Shown: positions 38,001-51,280, numbered from the stretch's first letter. The stretch: DNA of 64,000 bases from Cosmopolites sordidus (GCA_031761425.1 JARFXV010001542.1:186001-250000), one strand, 5' to 3'. Numbers and translations are program-made. Notes: a model not told the origin generated them from the sequence alone.

Positions 38001-38529
38001 TGTAAGAATGAATTGACAGATCGATTTCAAACTTCACATATGTTCATATAAAGTATGAAACTTCAAAATGTAGTAGATTATGAAGTTCTTTTACTGCTCT
38101 ATAGATGTAGCCCCGCGAACTTTTTAATTAACCTAGTATAGACACCATAAAATACTCACAAGTTTATCGCACAGAACACTGATTTCGTTAATAAATTTCA
38201 ACAATTCGCTAGCGTTGTTCTGACAATAAAGTTCTATGATTATTTGCGAGACATTTGATGATAATTCCCATGAAGACATTTGCTATGATGATGTGACAGC
38301 GATCCCAATCGAAAGGTCAAACACACTAAAAAAATCACCCTTTACAAGTGATAATAACAGTAACTTTCATTTTATTTTGAAGAATAAATGTTCGCCTCAG
38401 TTTCGTCTGCTGGAATGCATCCCGGAGACATTTTCATTTCGACATTGTTTAGTGTTTATGATTGTAAACCAGAGGATTAATATAATCTCACAAAAAATAA
38501 TCCAAGTGCGTGAGATTCTATGATCTTGG
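38001..38529. other. No recognisable gene
   Basis: A 95-codon plus-strand ORF (38236-38523) has no motif I know and no flanking element signals. I leave it unassigned. Confidence 0.4.
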
Positions 38530-38999
38530 TGTCCAGTTGACATTCCTTGCAATAAACCGATTATCTATCGAGATGTTCGACAAGTTGCCCTGTCTTATTG
38601 AAAAATTGTGTTTAATTGTGAATTTAAATGTGTGTTTAATTGTGAAACATTGTGTTAAATCCACATTTATCAGTTCAGGCCAAAGATACTCTGTTAGCAT
38701 ATTCCTATAGCGTTCATCATTAACAGTAACACGATTTCCATTATCGTCTTTAAAAAAAATAAGGTCCTATCACTGTTTTAGCTCAAAACGCACCTCTCGC
38801 CCCAAACAATTACTTTATGAGAATGAAGAGCTAACGCCTGAATCACTTCAGGATTTTCATTGGCACAAATCCTGCAATTATGTTTGTTCACAAACCCTTT
38901 AACCCAGAAGTAGACTTTGTCAGAAAAGATTATTTTTTCCCCAATTTGGAGGGCTAAGGATTTAATTTCTACATGTTGTTGAAACGTGTATCGTTCCAT
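38530..38999 (-). pseudogene. mariner/Tc-like transposase, internally deleted
   Basis: From the ATG at 38999: MERYTFQQHVEIKSLALQ, then EKIIFSDKVYFWVKGFVNKH (first catalytic D in FSD), NCRICANENPEVIQALALHS, HKVIVWGERC, then out of frame DRATCRTSR and IIGLLQGMSTG. The start MER-T-QQ---I is the family's N-terminus, but it jumps at once to the first catalytic block, so about 100 residues of HTH are deleted. Related to 19.56-20.66 kb. Confidence 0.7.
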
Positions 39000-39000
39000 G

Positions 39001-39679
39001 TAACATTCTAAGTTCTAACTAAAATTCTAACACGCTTATTGAAAAACTCCTTATTAAACTACCATAAAAATATATTTGACGAATAAAATTACAGAACAAT
39101 CCCACCTAAAGGACTTTTTCTGTTTTTATTTGTTTAAAACTTAAACAAAGCACTGACGATGACTTTGTTTATTGGAGTCGCAGATGTGTACGAATTCAGA
39201 CAGTCCCGTAATTTCGATTAGCATAAACTGTAGGTTATTTAGCCCACCATATCGACCCACTAACGTACAAATAACACGCTTTTAGATGATAAAATTGGGA
39301 TCATGTTCTTTTTAACAATATTAACTTTCTGCATCGGATACACTTTAATTGGAAAATAAACTACAAGAAGCTAAGTGGGATTATTTTCCTGTAAGAGAGT
39401 CTGACCAAAAAAAAGTATACTCGAATCATTCAAGGATGGTTGACGAATTGAAAAATAATATCAAAACCATTAATAGTGAAATTGATCCTTAATTAGATGA
39501 GCGTCTATTAGAAAAATGAGTATTTATAATAAAGGAAGTTTATTATTAACAATATAGAACAAAAAAACTGTTTAAAGAGCTGAGAAAGCATCTGACTTAC
39601 TTTAAAAGCATCTGACTTACTTAGCTTTTAAAAAAGTTTTTTTAAAACTTTTTAATAAGGCAAATTATTCCTCGCTTTC
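39001..39679. other. No recognisable gene
   Basis: Contains a short direct duplication (aaagcatctgacttactt twice, 39588-39622). Nothing else supported. Confidence 0.4.
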
Positions 39680-39689
39680 TAGTCATCGT

Positions 39690-39905
39690 TATAATCTTTT
39701 ATGTATTCTGGCTTCTTTAGTTATTCTCTCCCATTTTTTCCTGTCTCTTTCTAGTTTACATGCCTAGAGTTCTTATATCCTTCACCACCTGGTCTAACCA
39801 TATCCTTCTCGACCTTCCAATTGCTCTTCTCTCCAATGGGGTCCATTTTGTTATTCTTTTAATTATTCTTTACCTGACCTATCCATTCCAGCCTTCTTGC
39901 TTTTA
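39690..39905 (-). pseudogene. Non-LTR retrotransposon C-terminal tail
   Basis: Minus strand: KWTPLERRAIGRSRRIWLDQ VVKDIRTLGM, stop, TRKRQEKMGEN. Matches the R-IGRP--RW-DQV--D---LG ending of RTE-like polyproteins. Confidence 0.5.
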
Positions 39906-40177
39906 TACAAAGCCTTCATTTCATCATGTAATCCAAATGACTGGTGATTTTTTAAATTTATGAACTTTAATTGTTTTATGTTGAATTATTTAAAGGTGGT
40001 TGGTTGTCACCAAAAATGTTACTAAAATTCCTCCTAAATCTGTTATCGATATTTGTTATTCGTGATTTTATTATCTTTCCATGGTTTCTGACCAAAAAAA
40101 TATTTTAAATGCACCTTTTAAAAATATTTGATTATTGAAATGAATATATTTTAAATATGTTTTTTTCCACACAAAAA
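39906..40177. other. No recognisable gene
   Basis: AT-rich, nothing supported. Confidence 0.35.
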
Positions 40178-40340
40178 TAGATTAAATCATCTCCTGATGA
40201 TGCTAACATGGTTAGCAAAATGTGCGTCGAGCTTAGTTGAAGCGGACAACACTTGAAAATGCCAAATGAGATTTTGGCGAAACGTCGTGATTCTTCACAA
40301 AATCAACGGATCGACACCCGGAATGATTTAGAAACATTAT
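40178..40340 (+). ncRNA. Adjacent hammerhead-like motifs, family A copy 4 and variant-core copy
   Basis: First: CTCCTGATGA (CTGATGA at 40194-40200), GCTAAC/GTTAGC, AAAAT in place of GAAAC, GTGCGTC. Second, 40 bp on: CTTGAAAAT, stem GCCAAA/TTTGGC, GAAAC, GTC, then GTGATTCTTCACA. The tail after the second (gatcgacacccggaatgatt) is shared with 5591-5625. So two repeat families are joined here, as they are near 5.5-5.8 kb. Confidence 0.55.
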
Positions 40341-40378
40341 CTACCATCCATGAAAATATTAGATGTAACATTTGTATT

Positions 40379-40380
<2 letters not shown>

Positions 40381-40449
<69 letters not shown>
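40381..40449. repeat. (TA)n microsatellite
   Basis: Uninterrupted TA. Confidence 0.97.
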
Positions 40450-40454
<5 letters not shown>

Positions 40455-40529
40455 CATTAATTAATACATTTTTAAATATATATTTTTTTCCAAAAAAATG
40501 TTCGACATAGGTTTCTCTTCTTTTTTCTT

Positions 40530-41765
40530 CCATGGCATCTGTCAGAGGACGGTCTACTATTGACGCACTATATATCTTAACCCAAACGGCAGAAAAGTGC
40601 CATGAATATGACGACAACATATACATCCTATTCGTAGACTTTAAACAAGCATTCGACAGCCTAGAAAGAGATATGATACTAAAAGACGCAGAAAATGTGA
40701 AAATTTAAGCAAACATTATAAGGCTAATAAAGATGACGATGGAAAGCTCAGAAGTAGTAGTGAAAATCGGACAAAAAACAGAGGAGTAAGACAAGGAAAT
40801 ATTCTTTCGACACTTTTCGATATAGCATTAGAGGGATTAATCAACAAAGTAGGTATAGTGAAACATAAGGAACAAATCAGTATAGTGGGCTATGCGGACA
40901 ACCTCACCATCATGGCCAGAGATAAGAAAAGTCTACAAGAAACCCCCACAGAAATAGAGATAGAAGCCGATATTAGAGGTTTACATATAAGCAAAGAAAA
41001 TACTAAATACATGAAATATAGCAGATCAATATCAAACAAGAATAAATACAAAACAATAGAAGTTCAGTTTGAAGACGTGGGCGATTTCAAATATATGGCT
41101 GTAATAGTGAATAGGAACAACGACAGAAGTATGGAAATAATCCAAACCCATATAATCCAAACAGACAATAAAGGATACTACAGATACAAAAAGTTATGAA
41201 AGAACAGAAAGATTGGATATGGCACAAATAGTAGAATCTATAAAGCAAGCATAAGATTGTAACGTAAGCAGCAGAAACGACAACCCTCACCACAAGGTAA
41301 GAAGGAAAACTAAGAGGCTTCGAGAGGAGGATAATAAGGACAATGAATGGACCTAAGAAGGAAGGAGAAGGGCATCGAAGACTAATGAATCACGATATCA
41401 CCGAGCTAATCAATGAATAAGATATTGTACGTTACAGAATTACACAGAAAATTACATAACATGGACACATACACAATATACAACAACAAAGTTCTATATT
41501 AGCAATCATCAACTGGAGACGGGTGGGAAACAGGATGAGGAGAAGATCGCGAGCAAGATGGAGTGATCAAGTTGAGACAGATATAAGGCGAACTGAATCA
41601 CCAAGGTGGACATCGACAATGGAGAAGAGAAAGGAATGGAGAAAAATTGTGAACAAGACCAATGCACACAACACACTATAGAGGCAATGGGAACTAGATG
41701 CGGAATGCTCTACCGCTAAAAATAGATCAGAAGAACCTGCATAGCCAATGATGATGATGATGGCA
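40530..41765 (+). pseudogene. Non-LTR retrotransposon, RT to 3' end
   Basis: Reads SVRGRSTIDALYILTQTAEK, IYILFVDFKQAFDSLERDMI (motif A), GVRQGNILSTLFDIALEGLI (motif B), SIVGYADNLTIMARDKKSLQ (catalytic box YADN, Asp to Asn at the second Asp), LHISKENTKYMKYSRS, QFEDVGDFKYMAVIVNRNN; then stops, and a tail with PRWTSTMEKRKEWRKIVNKT. The element ends in (ATG/GAT)n at 41746-41762, a common 3' terminus for this type. Related minus-strand copies at 44.34-44.76 and 47.73-49.21 kb. Confidence 0.8.
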
Positions 41766-42589
41766 TATGCTCCGATGGAGACATTTTAACATTTCTATTC
41801 TTACTTTAGGTTAAAATAGAGTATAAAATATATAGAAGTATATACTTCAGTGCAACACAGAATGCAATTTCTCTGAAAATATATTCATACTATCTTAATA
41901 TTCAAAATGGGACTTTAAGAGCCCTTCGGCTGATAAGATGCAAGTCATATTTTTCGTGAAACGTAACGTCTAAGAGGACGCTGATCCATGACCGTTCCTG
42001 AAAACGAAATACCTGACTCGTGACAAACCGTTCTTTTTCACGGGAAAATCCTCGAACGGTTCCGAATGGCCCGGCTAAATTACTTCCTAAAACTCCGAAA
42101 AGTTAGTCCCGTTTCAGACGGAAATCCAGACCGAGCCCAACAAAACGAATTAGGACGAATAAGTCTGGGCCGTGGAAATCTCGACGTTTTGTGGAATTAA
42201 TGGAAAACGAGATCTCGATTTATCACATACTGCGAATAGTTGCGTCACTTGGAGGACAATAGTGCTGGGGTCCTCCGCATTTATTAAATTACGGGCATAT
42301 TTTTAATAATTTTAATCTTATATAAGGGAAAGAAAAATGGCATGGAATTCACGATTTGACTGACTTACATATTATAAATAATATAAATATTTTTAATAAT
42401 TTCAGTCTTATATTATTATTATAGGCTGATACATTTCATAGTAAAATTGTAGCTGTTCCATATACAAGGTGTTCAATATTGTTGTTCATTTTGCATTTAA
42501 GGTATAATAATTTTATTATAATAATTAATTTAATAATTAATAATTTATTTAGCAAAAATAATACTGTCTATTTCGCTTTCATACGGATT
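41766..42589. other. No recognisable gene
   Basis: 41980-42250 is less AT-rich than the rest and could be single-copy, but I see no coding motif in it. Confidence 0.4.
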
Positions 42590-42840
42590 GAGATAGATTT
42601 TCTCTAACCGACTCACGCACACGTTCAATGTTGTTTGCACCTCTGCTTGACCTTGGACGACCCGTAGAGTTTAGAGTTGATCCTGTAGATCCATTTCTTT
42701 ATTAAATTAACACTTGGTGCTATTTATGTCGTGTAAATTATACTCGGTCCTATAAAGACGACGCGCCTTAATAAGCGAATTGTTGTTTTGATAATACGTG
42801 CGAACGCAGAAAGCACGTTGTTGTCCAGTGAAACGCTCCA
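42590..42840 (-). pseudogene. mariner/Tc-like transposase, N-terminal fragment
   Basis: Minus strand from 42840: MERFTGQQRAFCVRTYYQNN, NSLIKARRLYRTEYNLHDIN, STKC, then after a stop and shift MDLQDQL and EVQTTLNVCVSRLEK. The opening is the conserved N-terminus of an insect transposase group (ME-FTGEQRAFCVR-YY-NN-S---A-R-FR--YNLH). No catalytic sequence. Confidence 0.7.
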
Positions 42841-43019
42841 TGCCAGCTAATTTTCCTTGACCCAATCTTTGATGTAAAGTTAACACGAGCAGCGCGTTCT
42901 GCGCCACCTAGGAGCAAACAAGCAACTAAATATGAACGACATTTCTGGACACCAAGGGTCTCTTCAAAGTATTTTAGTGGTTCGATCCACATTTCTTGTT
43001 ATCCTTCTCATAATTTTTT

Positions 43020-43240
43020 GGTGAGTTTTCACCTTTTCAATGATTTTTCTCCATCTCTTCCTATCTGCGATCTAAATCTTTCTCAATCTTTCTACATTTA
43101 CTGCTTTTTTATTTTCATCAAGCTGCTGTCTCCATCTGCCCCTGGATCTCACTCTTAATCTGCTCTGCTCTGACTTCCATGTTTTTATCTCTCTTATTGG
43201 GGTACCCTCTGTCTCTTGTCATTACGCGTCCGTATCATCT
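43020..43240 (-). pseudogene. Non-LTR retrotransposon C-terminal tail
   Basis: Minus strand: EGTPIREIKTWKSEQSRLRV RSRGRWRQQLDENKKAVNVE and ADRKRWRKIIEKVKTHQK. The R-RGRWR--L-ED and DR-RW---IE--KTH blocks are typical of the RTE-like ending. Confidence 0.5.
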
Positions 43241-43314
43241 TATTCTTTATGCTTTAATTATTCTCTCTATATTTTCCCCTCCTAACAACTTATCAATTTA
43301 GTAAGTTCATCAGG

Positions 43315-43545
43315 GTTCTGTACTGGTTGTTTCCCACTTTCTTTGCTCCCATTATTCCCAGACTGCAAATACAGCAGAACAAGGCTATGCGTGTACTGTT
43401 GAACTGTAATAGGTATACACCGATAGAGATAATGTTGCGGTCATTAGAATGGTTTTCAGTATCGCGGGCCATTGAAGGGGTTAACATTCGATTGATATAT
43501 AAAATAAAATGCCGCTGCTGTGCCGAAACCGCATCGAAGCGGTAG
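43315..43545 (+). pseudogene. Jockey/R1-like retrotransposon, RT tail
   Basis: Open frame reads YWLFPTFFAPIIPRLQIQQN, KAMRVLLNCNRYTPIEIMLR, SLEWFSVSRAIEGVNIRLIY KIK. Matches the thumb tail -I-RLQ-LQNKAMRIILKC-RYT-I--ML--L-WL-V--R. Ends at a stop at 43545. Confidence 0.6.
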
Positions 43546-44339
43546 TTGGTTCGATTTCAGCGCTCGGATGGTTGTTTTTCTGTCTTTCTTCTGTCTGTCT
43601 ACTTCCTAAATGTTTGTGATTGTTTCTAGGCAAGAGTGTAAAATACGACAACAAATTACCCCACAGTCACGCCAGTTAAAAGCTGGGTAAGGCTGGATGG
43701 TTTCTGAGAAGTGTTCTACGTTGGTCACTCGCCAGTCGGTAGGTTTCCTGACAGACTTATGGGTAGGCACATAATCAAAGGTTCATAGCCCGAGGGGGGT
43801 GCTGGCCTGGGTTTGTCGGAAGCTGATGACCGTGGTTCGGAACCCACGTTAAGCTGTAGATCCAGTCGCTAAATAGCCTAGTTGCTGATGCGCCTCTAAC
43901 CCTAACACTTTACTTTACTTTTATAAAATAACATAATTTGTTGTCCCATTATTTGAATACTTTTTTGGTACAAATAGTAAATATGCATTCCTACGATGTC
44001 CGTTCTAAGAACAATTATGATGTACCAATTGTGAGAACTACTAGATTCCAAAGACCAGGAAGACATTGTTTTGAAAAAATGTTTGCCTCTTCAATGCTTT
44101 GCCCTCCCACATAGAGAGCCCTCCTAATGTGCATGTATTTAATAGACTGTTAAATGATTAGTTGAAGCAATAGTGTTTTATCAATTGCATAGTGTTAATT
44201 ATTGCCTTTTGATTGTATTTTTTTTTGTTAAGATTTCTTAGAATTTTTCTTACTTTTATTTTTTTTTTGTATAATGATTTTGTATTGTTACTATTAGCTG
44301 CATATGCTAAATAAAGTGTGTATTTATTTATTATTGTTC
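43546..44339. other. Repeat-derived, includes block shared with 50.65 kb
   Basis: 43822-43885 (ctgatgaccgtggttcggaa, cccacgttaagctgt, agtcgctaaatagcc) is about two-thirds identical to 50678-50740. It is probably the untranslated leader of an element. No gene recognised. Confidence 0.4.
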
Positions 44340-44760
44340 TCATTATTATTGCGTTCAAAAATATTTAGTTTGTCATCTTCTTTTGCTGTGAGTATTATAA
44401 TGTCTGCGGTATATGTTACTATTCGTTTTATTATTGTTTTGATATTCCTAATTTATTCTTTGTGCTCAATCTTTGTACTCTTTCAGTAAGTTCTTGTTGC
44501 TATGGAATCCTCTATATCCTTTATGTATCTTTTCTTCTATATCAAGATCCTCAATCCTTCTATCTATTATGATTCCCAGGTATTTATGTGTTTTCACTTC
44601 TTCGAATTTATAGCTTGCGCACTCTAAATTTCTGAATATTCTGTCTTTTCTGCTACTGTACATATACTTTGTTTTTTGCTCATTTATTTCCAGCCCTTTT
44701 TTCTTAGATTCGCGGTGTTTAGCTTTAGCTCCCTCTGCCCTCTAGCAAGAAAAACGACAC
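44340..44760 (-). pseudogene. Non-LTR retrotransposon, RT thumb fragment
   Basis: Minus strand: KYMYSSRKDRIFRNLECASY, KFEEVKTHKYLGIIIDRRIE, DLDIEEKIHKGYRGFHSNKN, then in another frame IYKTIIKPIVTYTADI. This is the KT-YM--SR----N------F--V--FKYLG--ID--------I--RI--G-R---S--K region. Same family as 40.53-41.77 kb. Confidence 0.65.
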
Positions 44761-44801
44761 GAAATTCACGAACTGCCCGGTTGATTTAATTTCATTTAAT
44801 A

Positions 44802-45669
44802 CACAGTATGTCGAAAAAATAAGGGAACTTTATAAATTTTAAAGAAAACTCGCGACTAACGTCATTTGTTGAAATAATATATAATCTGAAGCCTGTATAA
44901 CTCCTCTATAAAACGAGACCTCCATCATTAGAATCGATCAACGAATTGTGAAATTATAGCGTCTAAAGTAACATTATCTTTTATCTTGACACAAAAGCAC
45001 GATTGAAGAAAGAGGTACATTGAATTTTGTTTCAAGCTCGGTAACACTTTTACAAAGCCATTTGAATTGATGAAAACAGTTTATGGTGATGATTGCTTAT
45101 CCGGTACGTGTGTTTGAGTGATATATGCGATTCCAGGACGGTTGTGATGCTTTGGAAGACGACCCAAAGCCAGGCCGACCAAAAAACAAAAATCGCAATG
45201 GATTAGAGGAAAAAGTACGTGAAATGATCGCCTACGATGCGAATTCGTGTATGAGATGAATAGCGGAGGTTTTAAATACGAATCGTTCGAGTGAGGACCG
45301 AGTATCAAGCGCCTGGAAAGTTGGTTTAATAATGCACCATCTCGCAGGGCGGTCGCTGTTCGTCCTTATTCGCTGTAACATCCTCAGTATTCACCTGACT
45401 GATCTCCGTGTGACTATTTTTTGTTCTCGAGACTCAACCTAGTCATGAAAGAAACGTTTTATGACAGTGTTACACAATTCCAAAAAGCTGTGACGAGGAT
45501 CATTGAGGCGATTCCGAAAAACGGCATAAAAACTCCATGCTAGCCTTGGGCTAGTGTCCAGAGTTGTATTGATGTAGAATGGATGTTAAATAAAAAGAAA
45601 TAGTTTTGACAAAATAACTAATTGTTTGTCTTTATTTAAAAAGTTCCGTTATTTTTCCGACATACTGTG
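44802..45669 (+). mobile_element. Internally deleted mariner with intact ends
   Basis: Ends are inverted repeats of about 30 bp: cacagtatgtcgaaaaaataa at the left and its near complement at the right, each next to TA (44800-44801, 45670-45671). At 868 bp it is about 400 bp short of a full mariner. The interior holds a transposase start (FCFKLGNTFTKPFELMKTVY, GDDCL; ALEDDPKPGRPKNKNR; EEKVREMIAYDANSCMR) and then jumps to the end (HPQYS, DYFLFSRLNLVMKETFYDSV, TQFQKAVTRIIEAIPKNGI). The catalytic centre is mostly deleted. Confidence 0.85.
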
Positions 45670-46113
45670 TATATTTCAATTTCTGACTGACAGATATTTC
45701 ATCAAATCCGAAGACATTTACGACGAAAAATCAAATTACTTTATTTATTTTAAAATAGATATTTGACTGTCCAAAGTTGAAGGAATTACTTTATTTATAC
45801 ACCTTGTAACTTTACTCTAAACAATTAATTATCAATCGATTTCAATTTATAAAACATTCACTAATATATAAAATATATTCGTAGAAATAATCAAGCCTGT
45901 TTCCATTTAAGGTTATAGACCCCATTTTATATTTCTTTAAATGATGGTTAAGTGAAAAATTTATATAATAGTTCACATTAACAAAAAATAAATTAGCTGC
46001 ATATTACTCATTAGGATATTATGAGAAGGTTTCAGGAAGAATAAACGAAAGTCAACACTCAAGAGAGGTTTCCTCTCAAGTAAATACGTTTTTTTTTTGT
46101 TTTAAACAATATA
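45670..46113. other. No recognisable gene
   Basis: AT-rich, nothing supported. Confidence 0.4.
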
Positions 46114-46385
46114 CAGGGTGTTAAGGAAAGTACTTTCGTAAATTTAACCAAGAATTCCTCACATCATTTTGAACAAAAAAGTTCCTTACAACAAGGGCAA
46201 AAGCTAAGGGTTCTCGGAAAAAAAAGTAGATTTATTAAATCATTAATCGAAAAGCCATGATAAAAACGAATATTTTAAGTTAATAGGTGTAAAAGTATAT
46301 TTGGTAAATAATAACACAGGTCGACATGATTTTTGTAACATTGATGAGTTTTTGTGTTTCATTTAGATACTTATTAAAACAATTT

Positions 46386-47560
46386 TTCACAATTTTCAGA
46401 AAGCAAAGGGACAACATTCTAGTAGGCCAGTTCCTCATAGTCAAGCACTACCGGTACCGATTTCGCCTTTAAACCAGGATAACATGTTTCCTGGTGATTC
46501 TAATTATTCATCAGGATCTGATCCACAATTTCCTAAGAACAGCAGTTGTGACCCAACATTTTGAACAACTATCAGTGAACCTCACTTAATAACTCAGAAT
46601 GAATCAAATTATTTGGTACGTGACCTGGGATTGTCAAAACAAAAATCGAAACTTCTTGGTTCCAGACTTCAACAGTGGAACCTTTTAGATAAAAATACAA
46701 ATGTTTCACCTTACTGGAACATAACATTTCCAAGTTTTTCAGTATGCGTTTGTTGTGGTATTGATGGTTTAATGAATGAGCTTAATATGTATGGAAGGTA
46801 TATGGGAACATATAACTTCCGAGTAAGCGTCGAGATGCAGCCTAAAAGCAGTCTTGTTTCATAAGGGAAACAAAAACCCATCTATTCCTTTTGCCTATAC
46901 AGTGACAATGAAAGAAATCTATGACAACTTAGCAATCATACTAAATCACATTAAATATGAACGTCATAATATGAAATATGAACAGTGTCAGTGGGATATT
47001 TGTGGGGATTTAAAAGTGATAGATATATTGCTAGGACTTCAAGAGGGTTTTACAAAGTATTGTAAAAGATTGGCCTCATAGAACTTGTTTTGAACATGGT
47101 ACTTCAAATATAAAATATGCCCCCTTGTCAACTCAAAAAGGTGCTTCTTCCACTTCTCCACATTAAGCTTGGACTAATGAAAAACTTTGACAAAGACATG
47201 GATAAAGAGGTCATTGTTTCAAGTACCTAAAATAAATATGATGCAAAACTAAAAGAAGGCATATTTGTTGGGCCCCAAATAAGGAAGCTTTTAGGTGATC
47301 AAGTAAAATTAAATGAAAAGGAATTGGCAGCTGTGTTTAGCGATTGTAGTAAAATGATTTCTGGGCAACAAGAAAGATAAGAACTATAAAAACCTTATAG
47401 ATTAACGCCTGAAAGCCTATGAAATACTAGGGTGTCGCATGTTCTTAAAATGCATTTTTTACACCCCTATTTGGATTTTTTGTCAAAAAATTTGGATGCA
47501 GTAAGCGACGAACAGGAAAAGTGATTTCACCAGGGCATCAGGACGATGGAAGCAAGATAT
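46386..47560 (+). pseudogene. Decayed multicopy arthropod protein of unknown function
   Basis: Frames in order: SSRPVPHSQALPVPISPL, EPHLITQNESNYLVRDLGLS, KQKSKLLGSRLQQWNLL, CCGIDGLMNEL; then GNKNPSIPFAYTVTMKEIYD, WDICGDLKVIDILLGLQEGF TKYC; LPPLHIKLGLMKNF, KLKEGIFVGPQIRKLL, KMHFLHPYLDFLSKNL-like region, then AVSDEQ and a hint of the HQDI block. From memory this order (PHLITQ-ELNDLVRDLGLSK; ICGDLKVV--LLGLQ-GYTK-CCFLC-WDSR; LPPLHIKLGLMKNFVKA; FLH-HLDFFPENLGAVSDEHGERFHQDI) defines a very abundant uncharacterised arthropod family. Function unknown. Many shifts and stops; ends in (TA)n. Confidence 0.7.
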
Positions 47561-47572
47561 CAGGGATGCATG

Positions 47573-47575
<3 letters not shown>

Positions 47576-47652
<77 letters not shown>
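47576..47652. repeat. (TA)n microsatellite
   Basis: TA run between the multicopy ORF and a hammerhead repeat. Confidence 0.95.
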
Positions 47653-47653
<1 letters not shown>

Positions 47654-47655
47654 CA

Positions 47656-47710
47656 AAATCATCTCCTGATGATGCTACATGGTTAGCGAAACGTGAGTCG
47701 AGAAGTTCAT
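47656..47710 (+). ncRNA. Dispersed hammerhead repeat, family A, copy 5 (truncated)
   Basis: TCTC, CTGATGA (47666-47672), stem GCTAC/GTTAGC with one base lost, GAAAC, GTGAGTC, GAGAAG pairing with TCTC. The family tail after GAGAAGTTC is missing. Confidence 0.6.
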
Positions 47711-47726
47711 CTATATATCTACATAC

Positions 47727-49210
<1,484 letters not shown>

Positions 49211-49524
49211 CTACAACGACAATTAAACGACAGTAATGTGTAAGTTTTTTTGTAACAAAACAAATCAAATTTTTGTTGAAACGTATGGATTAAATGGCTA
49301 TTAAAATATTACATTTTATTTTCACATTCCTTAAGAGACAATGCAATAAGAAATCTGAATTCCCATGGATATTGTAAATTGTTAAGAAAATAAAGTAATG
49401 TTCTGACATATTTTTCGTGGAAATGGTTATATTTGGGATTCATGTGTTAAGAAAATGTTTTGTTCAAAAAAATGTAAAGAACTGTTGCTTAAATTTACAC
49501 AAGTACTATCCATTATACCCTGTA

Positions 49525-50259
49525 TAAACCGTCTTATTTTTCTTGTTAAGTACAATTATTTTTAACATCATCTTAACCAACAAAGCTGAATCAAATTACA
49601 ACTATTTCAAAGCCAGACATCCGATTCACCTTTAACCAGTCAAAATTTGTACCATAAAAATTACGTAAGATTTGCTTCGTCTTTAGAAACTCGAACAATC
49701 ACTATTCTGATCATTCAAAACCGGTATGTTTCAATAAGTTATATGAAAAAAAGGTCGCGTTTCATTGTGAGTTGAGTTTTTGAAATTTTGAATGTATTGT
49801 ATTTTATGCTTCGTGGGTTCCCCTAAAGTTTTTTTTCTATGGGGGGCACGTGGCAAAATAGTCACGTAGCAGCTGGCTAATAGGAATAGCGAGTGGAGTT
49901 GTACAATATGGCTTTAATTGGAGTGTCACGATAGAATATAATGGATAACCGAGTGTATCCTCGTTGGTAGAAACGGTTAAAGCAAAATTTTAGATATATT
50001 TAGCATAGTGGAAACAATAAAAACATTTTGACTTATGTTATATATCATGTGCTATATCTAGTGGATTTAAACACTAATTTCTAACTGAGGAAGCACGGAA
50101 TAATGAAGAACTACTCAAAGATCACGCCTTTAAAATTGAAGACATACTCGAATATACAGGGTCCCTCAAAAACATCTTCACATCTTGATGCTGTATACAC
50201 GATCACTTCAATCACTCCGTTTCTTATTGTGACACTATCTGACCAATGACACCTTGAAT
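49525..50259. other. No recognisable gene
   Basis: At 50157 a phrase tacagggtccctcaaaaaca resembles a mariner-type end leading into the next fragment. Confidence 0.4.
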
Positions 50260-50350
50260 ATTGTATTTTAACATATCAATTGTTTCAGCGTCTCTCTCAG
50301 TACAATCCGGCTGAAACCACATACCTTCCATGTTGATATGCTTGAATTGT
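50260..50350 (-). pseudogene. mariner/Tc-like transposase scrap
   Basis: Minus strand: NMEGMWFQPDCTERDAETID MLKYNIQGVIGQ. Matches the block containing the second catalytic Asp (WFQQDGATCHTARETIDLL---FPGRVIS), with the DGATCHTA core decayed. Confidence 0.5.
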
Positions 50351-51280
50351 CCCTACACTTTGAGATGTATTCATTGAGTGTCCATATGTTTTCCGCGTAC
50401 ATATATGTACTTATAATAATTTATAGGTATGTGTTTTGTGTTTTATGTATCATACGATTCACAGGAATACCCAGAATCACTGAAGAATGAAGAACCTGTG
50501 AAGATTCAAACAGATACCTGACAATATATCTTGTTAAAGGAAACCATAACAATGCAGAAGACAGTCAGAGAAAAATACTAGGCAACAAAATAGGAAGAAA
50601 AAAGAGAAAAGATCGTCCAAAAAATCTAGGGTTGATAAACCTTCGAAGGGCTGGCTGACCATGGTAAATTGATCACTGATAACCATGATTCAGGGCCCAC
50701 ATTAAGGTGTTTGGTTCAGTTACGAAATGGCGCCACGAGCGACGAAGATACTCTTAATCTGTACTATTTGTTGGGAATTTCAATTCAACTTAAAATTTTT
50801 TCCGATTCCCTTATAACAGTTAACTAGGTTATTAAAATTAAATTATATAAATACTTGTGTTCTTGATAAAATTTTGTTTTAATCAATTATGAACACAAAC
50901 TTATTTGAATCACCATGTAAAATCCTAATATTACTGCATCTCTCACAGCATTAACGTAAATACATAACCCTTGTTTGTTTTCATGACATTCAAATCCATA
51001 ACACAAGAATGTCTTGGATAACAGCCAAGATTTTCTCATCGGCATAAAAAATGTTATTTGAAAGATTTCGTTCCCAAATAATCGTTTTGGATTAAAACAG
51101 GAAATACTATAAAACTTTTTAAATTGAAATTTAATGGAAAATTTTAATGTGAAATGAGAGCATAAAAAAACCGATAACATATGCGTTCCCTGACTGACAT
51201 TCTTATGACAGTTTTACCAAAAATTAAACTAAATTTTTAATGCAATCGTTCATTTGTCCATGGTTAATTTTATGTATATA
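50351..51280. other. No recognisable gene; block shared with 43.8 kb
   Basis: 50650-50740 is related to 43822-43885. The 97-codon minus-strand ORF at 50887-51180 has no familiar motif. Confidence 0.4.

Noticed and set aside
38236..38523. 95-codon plus-strand ORF
   Set aside because: No recognisable motif, no context and no homologous copy in the window; length is compatible with chance in this composition.
41935..41990. CTGATAAGATGC ... GTGAAACGTAACGTC resembling a hammerhead
   Set aside because: No stem II can be formed between the two boxes and CTGATAA lacks the G of CTGANGA.
43830..43850. tRNA T-arm-like phrase gtggttcggaacccac
   Set aside because: No acceptor, D or anticodon arm at the right distances, and the block is repeated in diverged form at 50.68 kb without the arm.
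50887..51180. 97-codon minus-strand ORF
   Set aside because: Phe/Lys-rich, no motif; likely chance.
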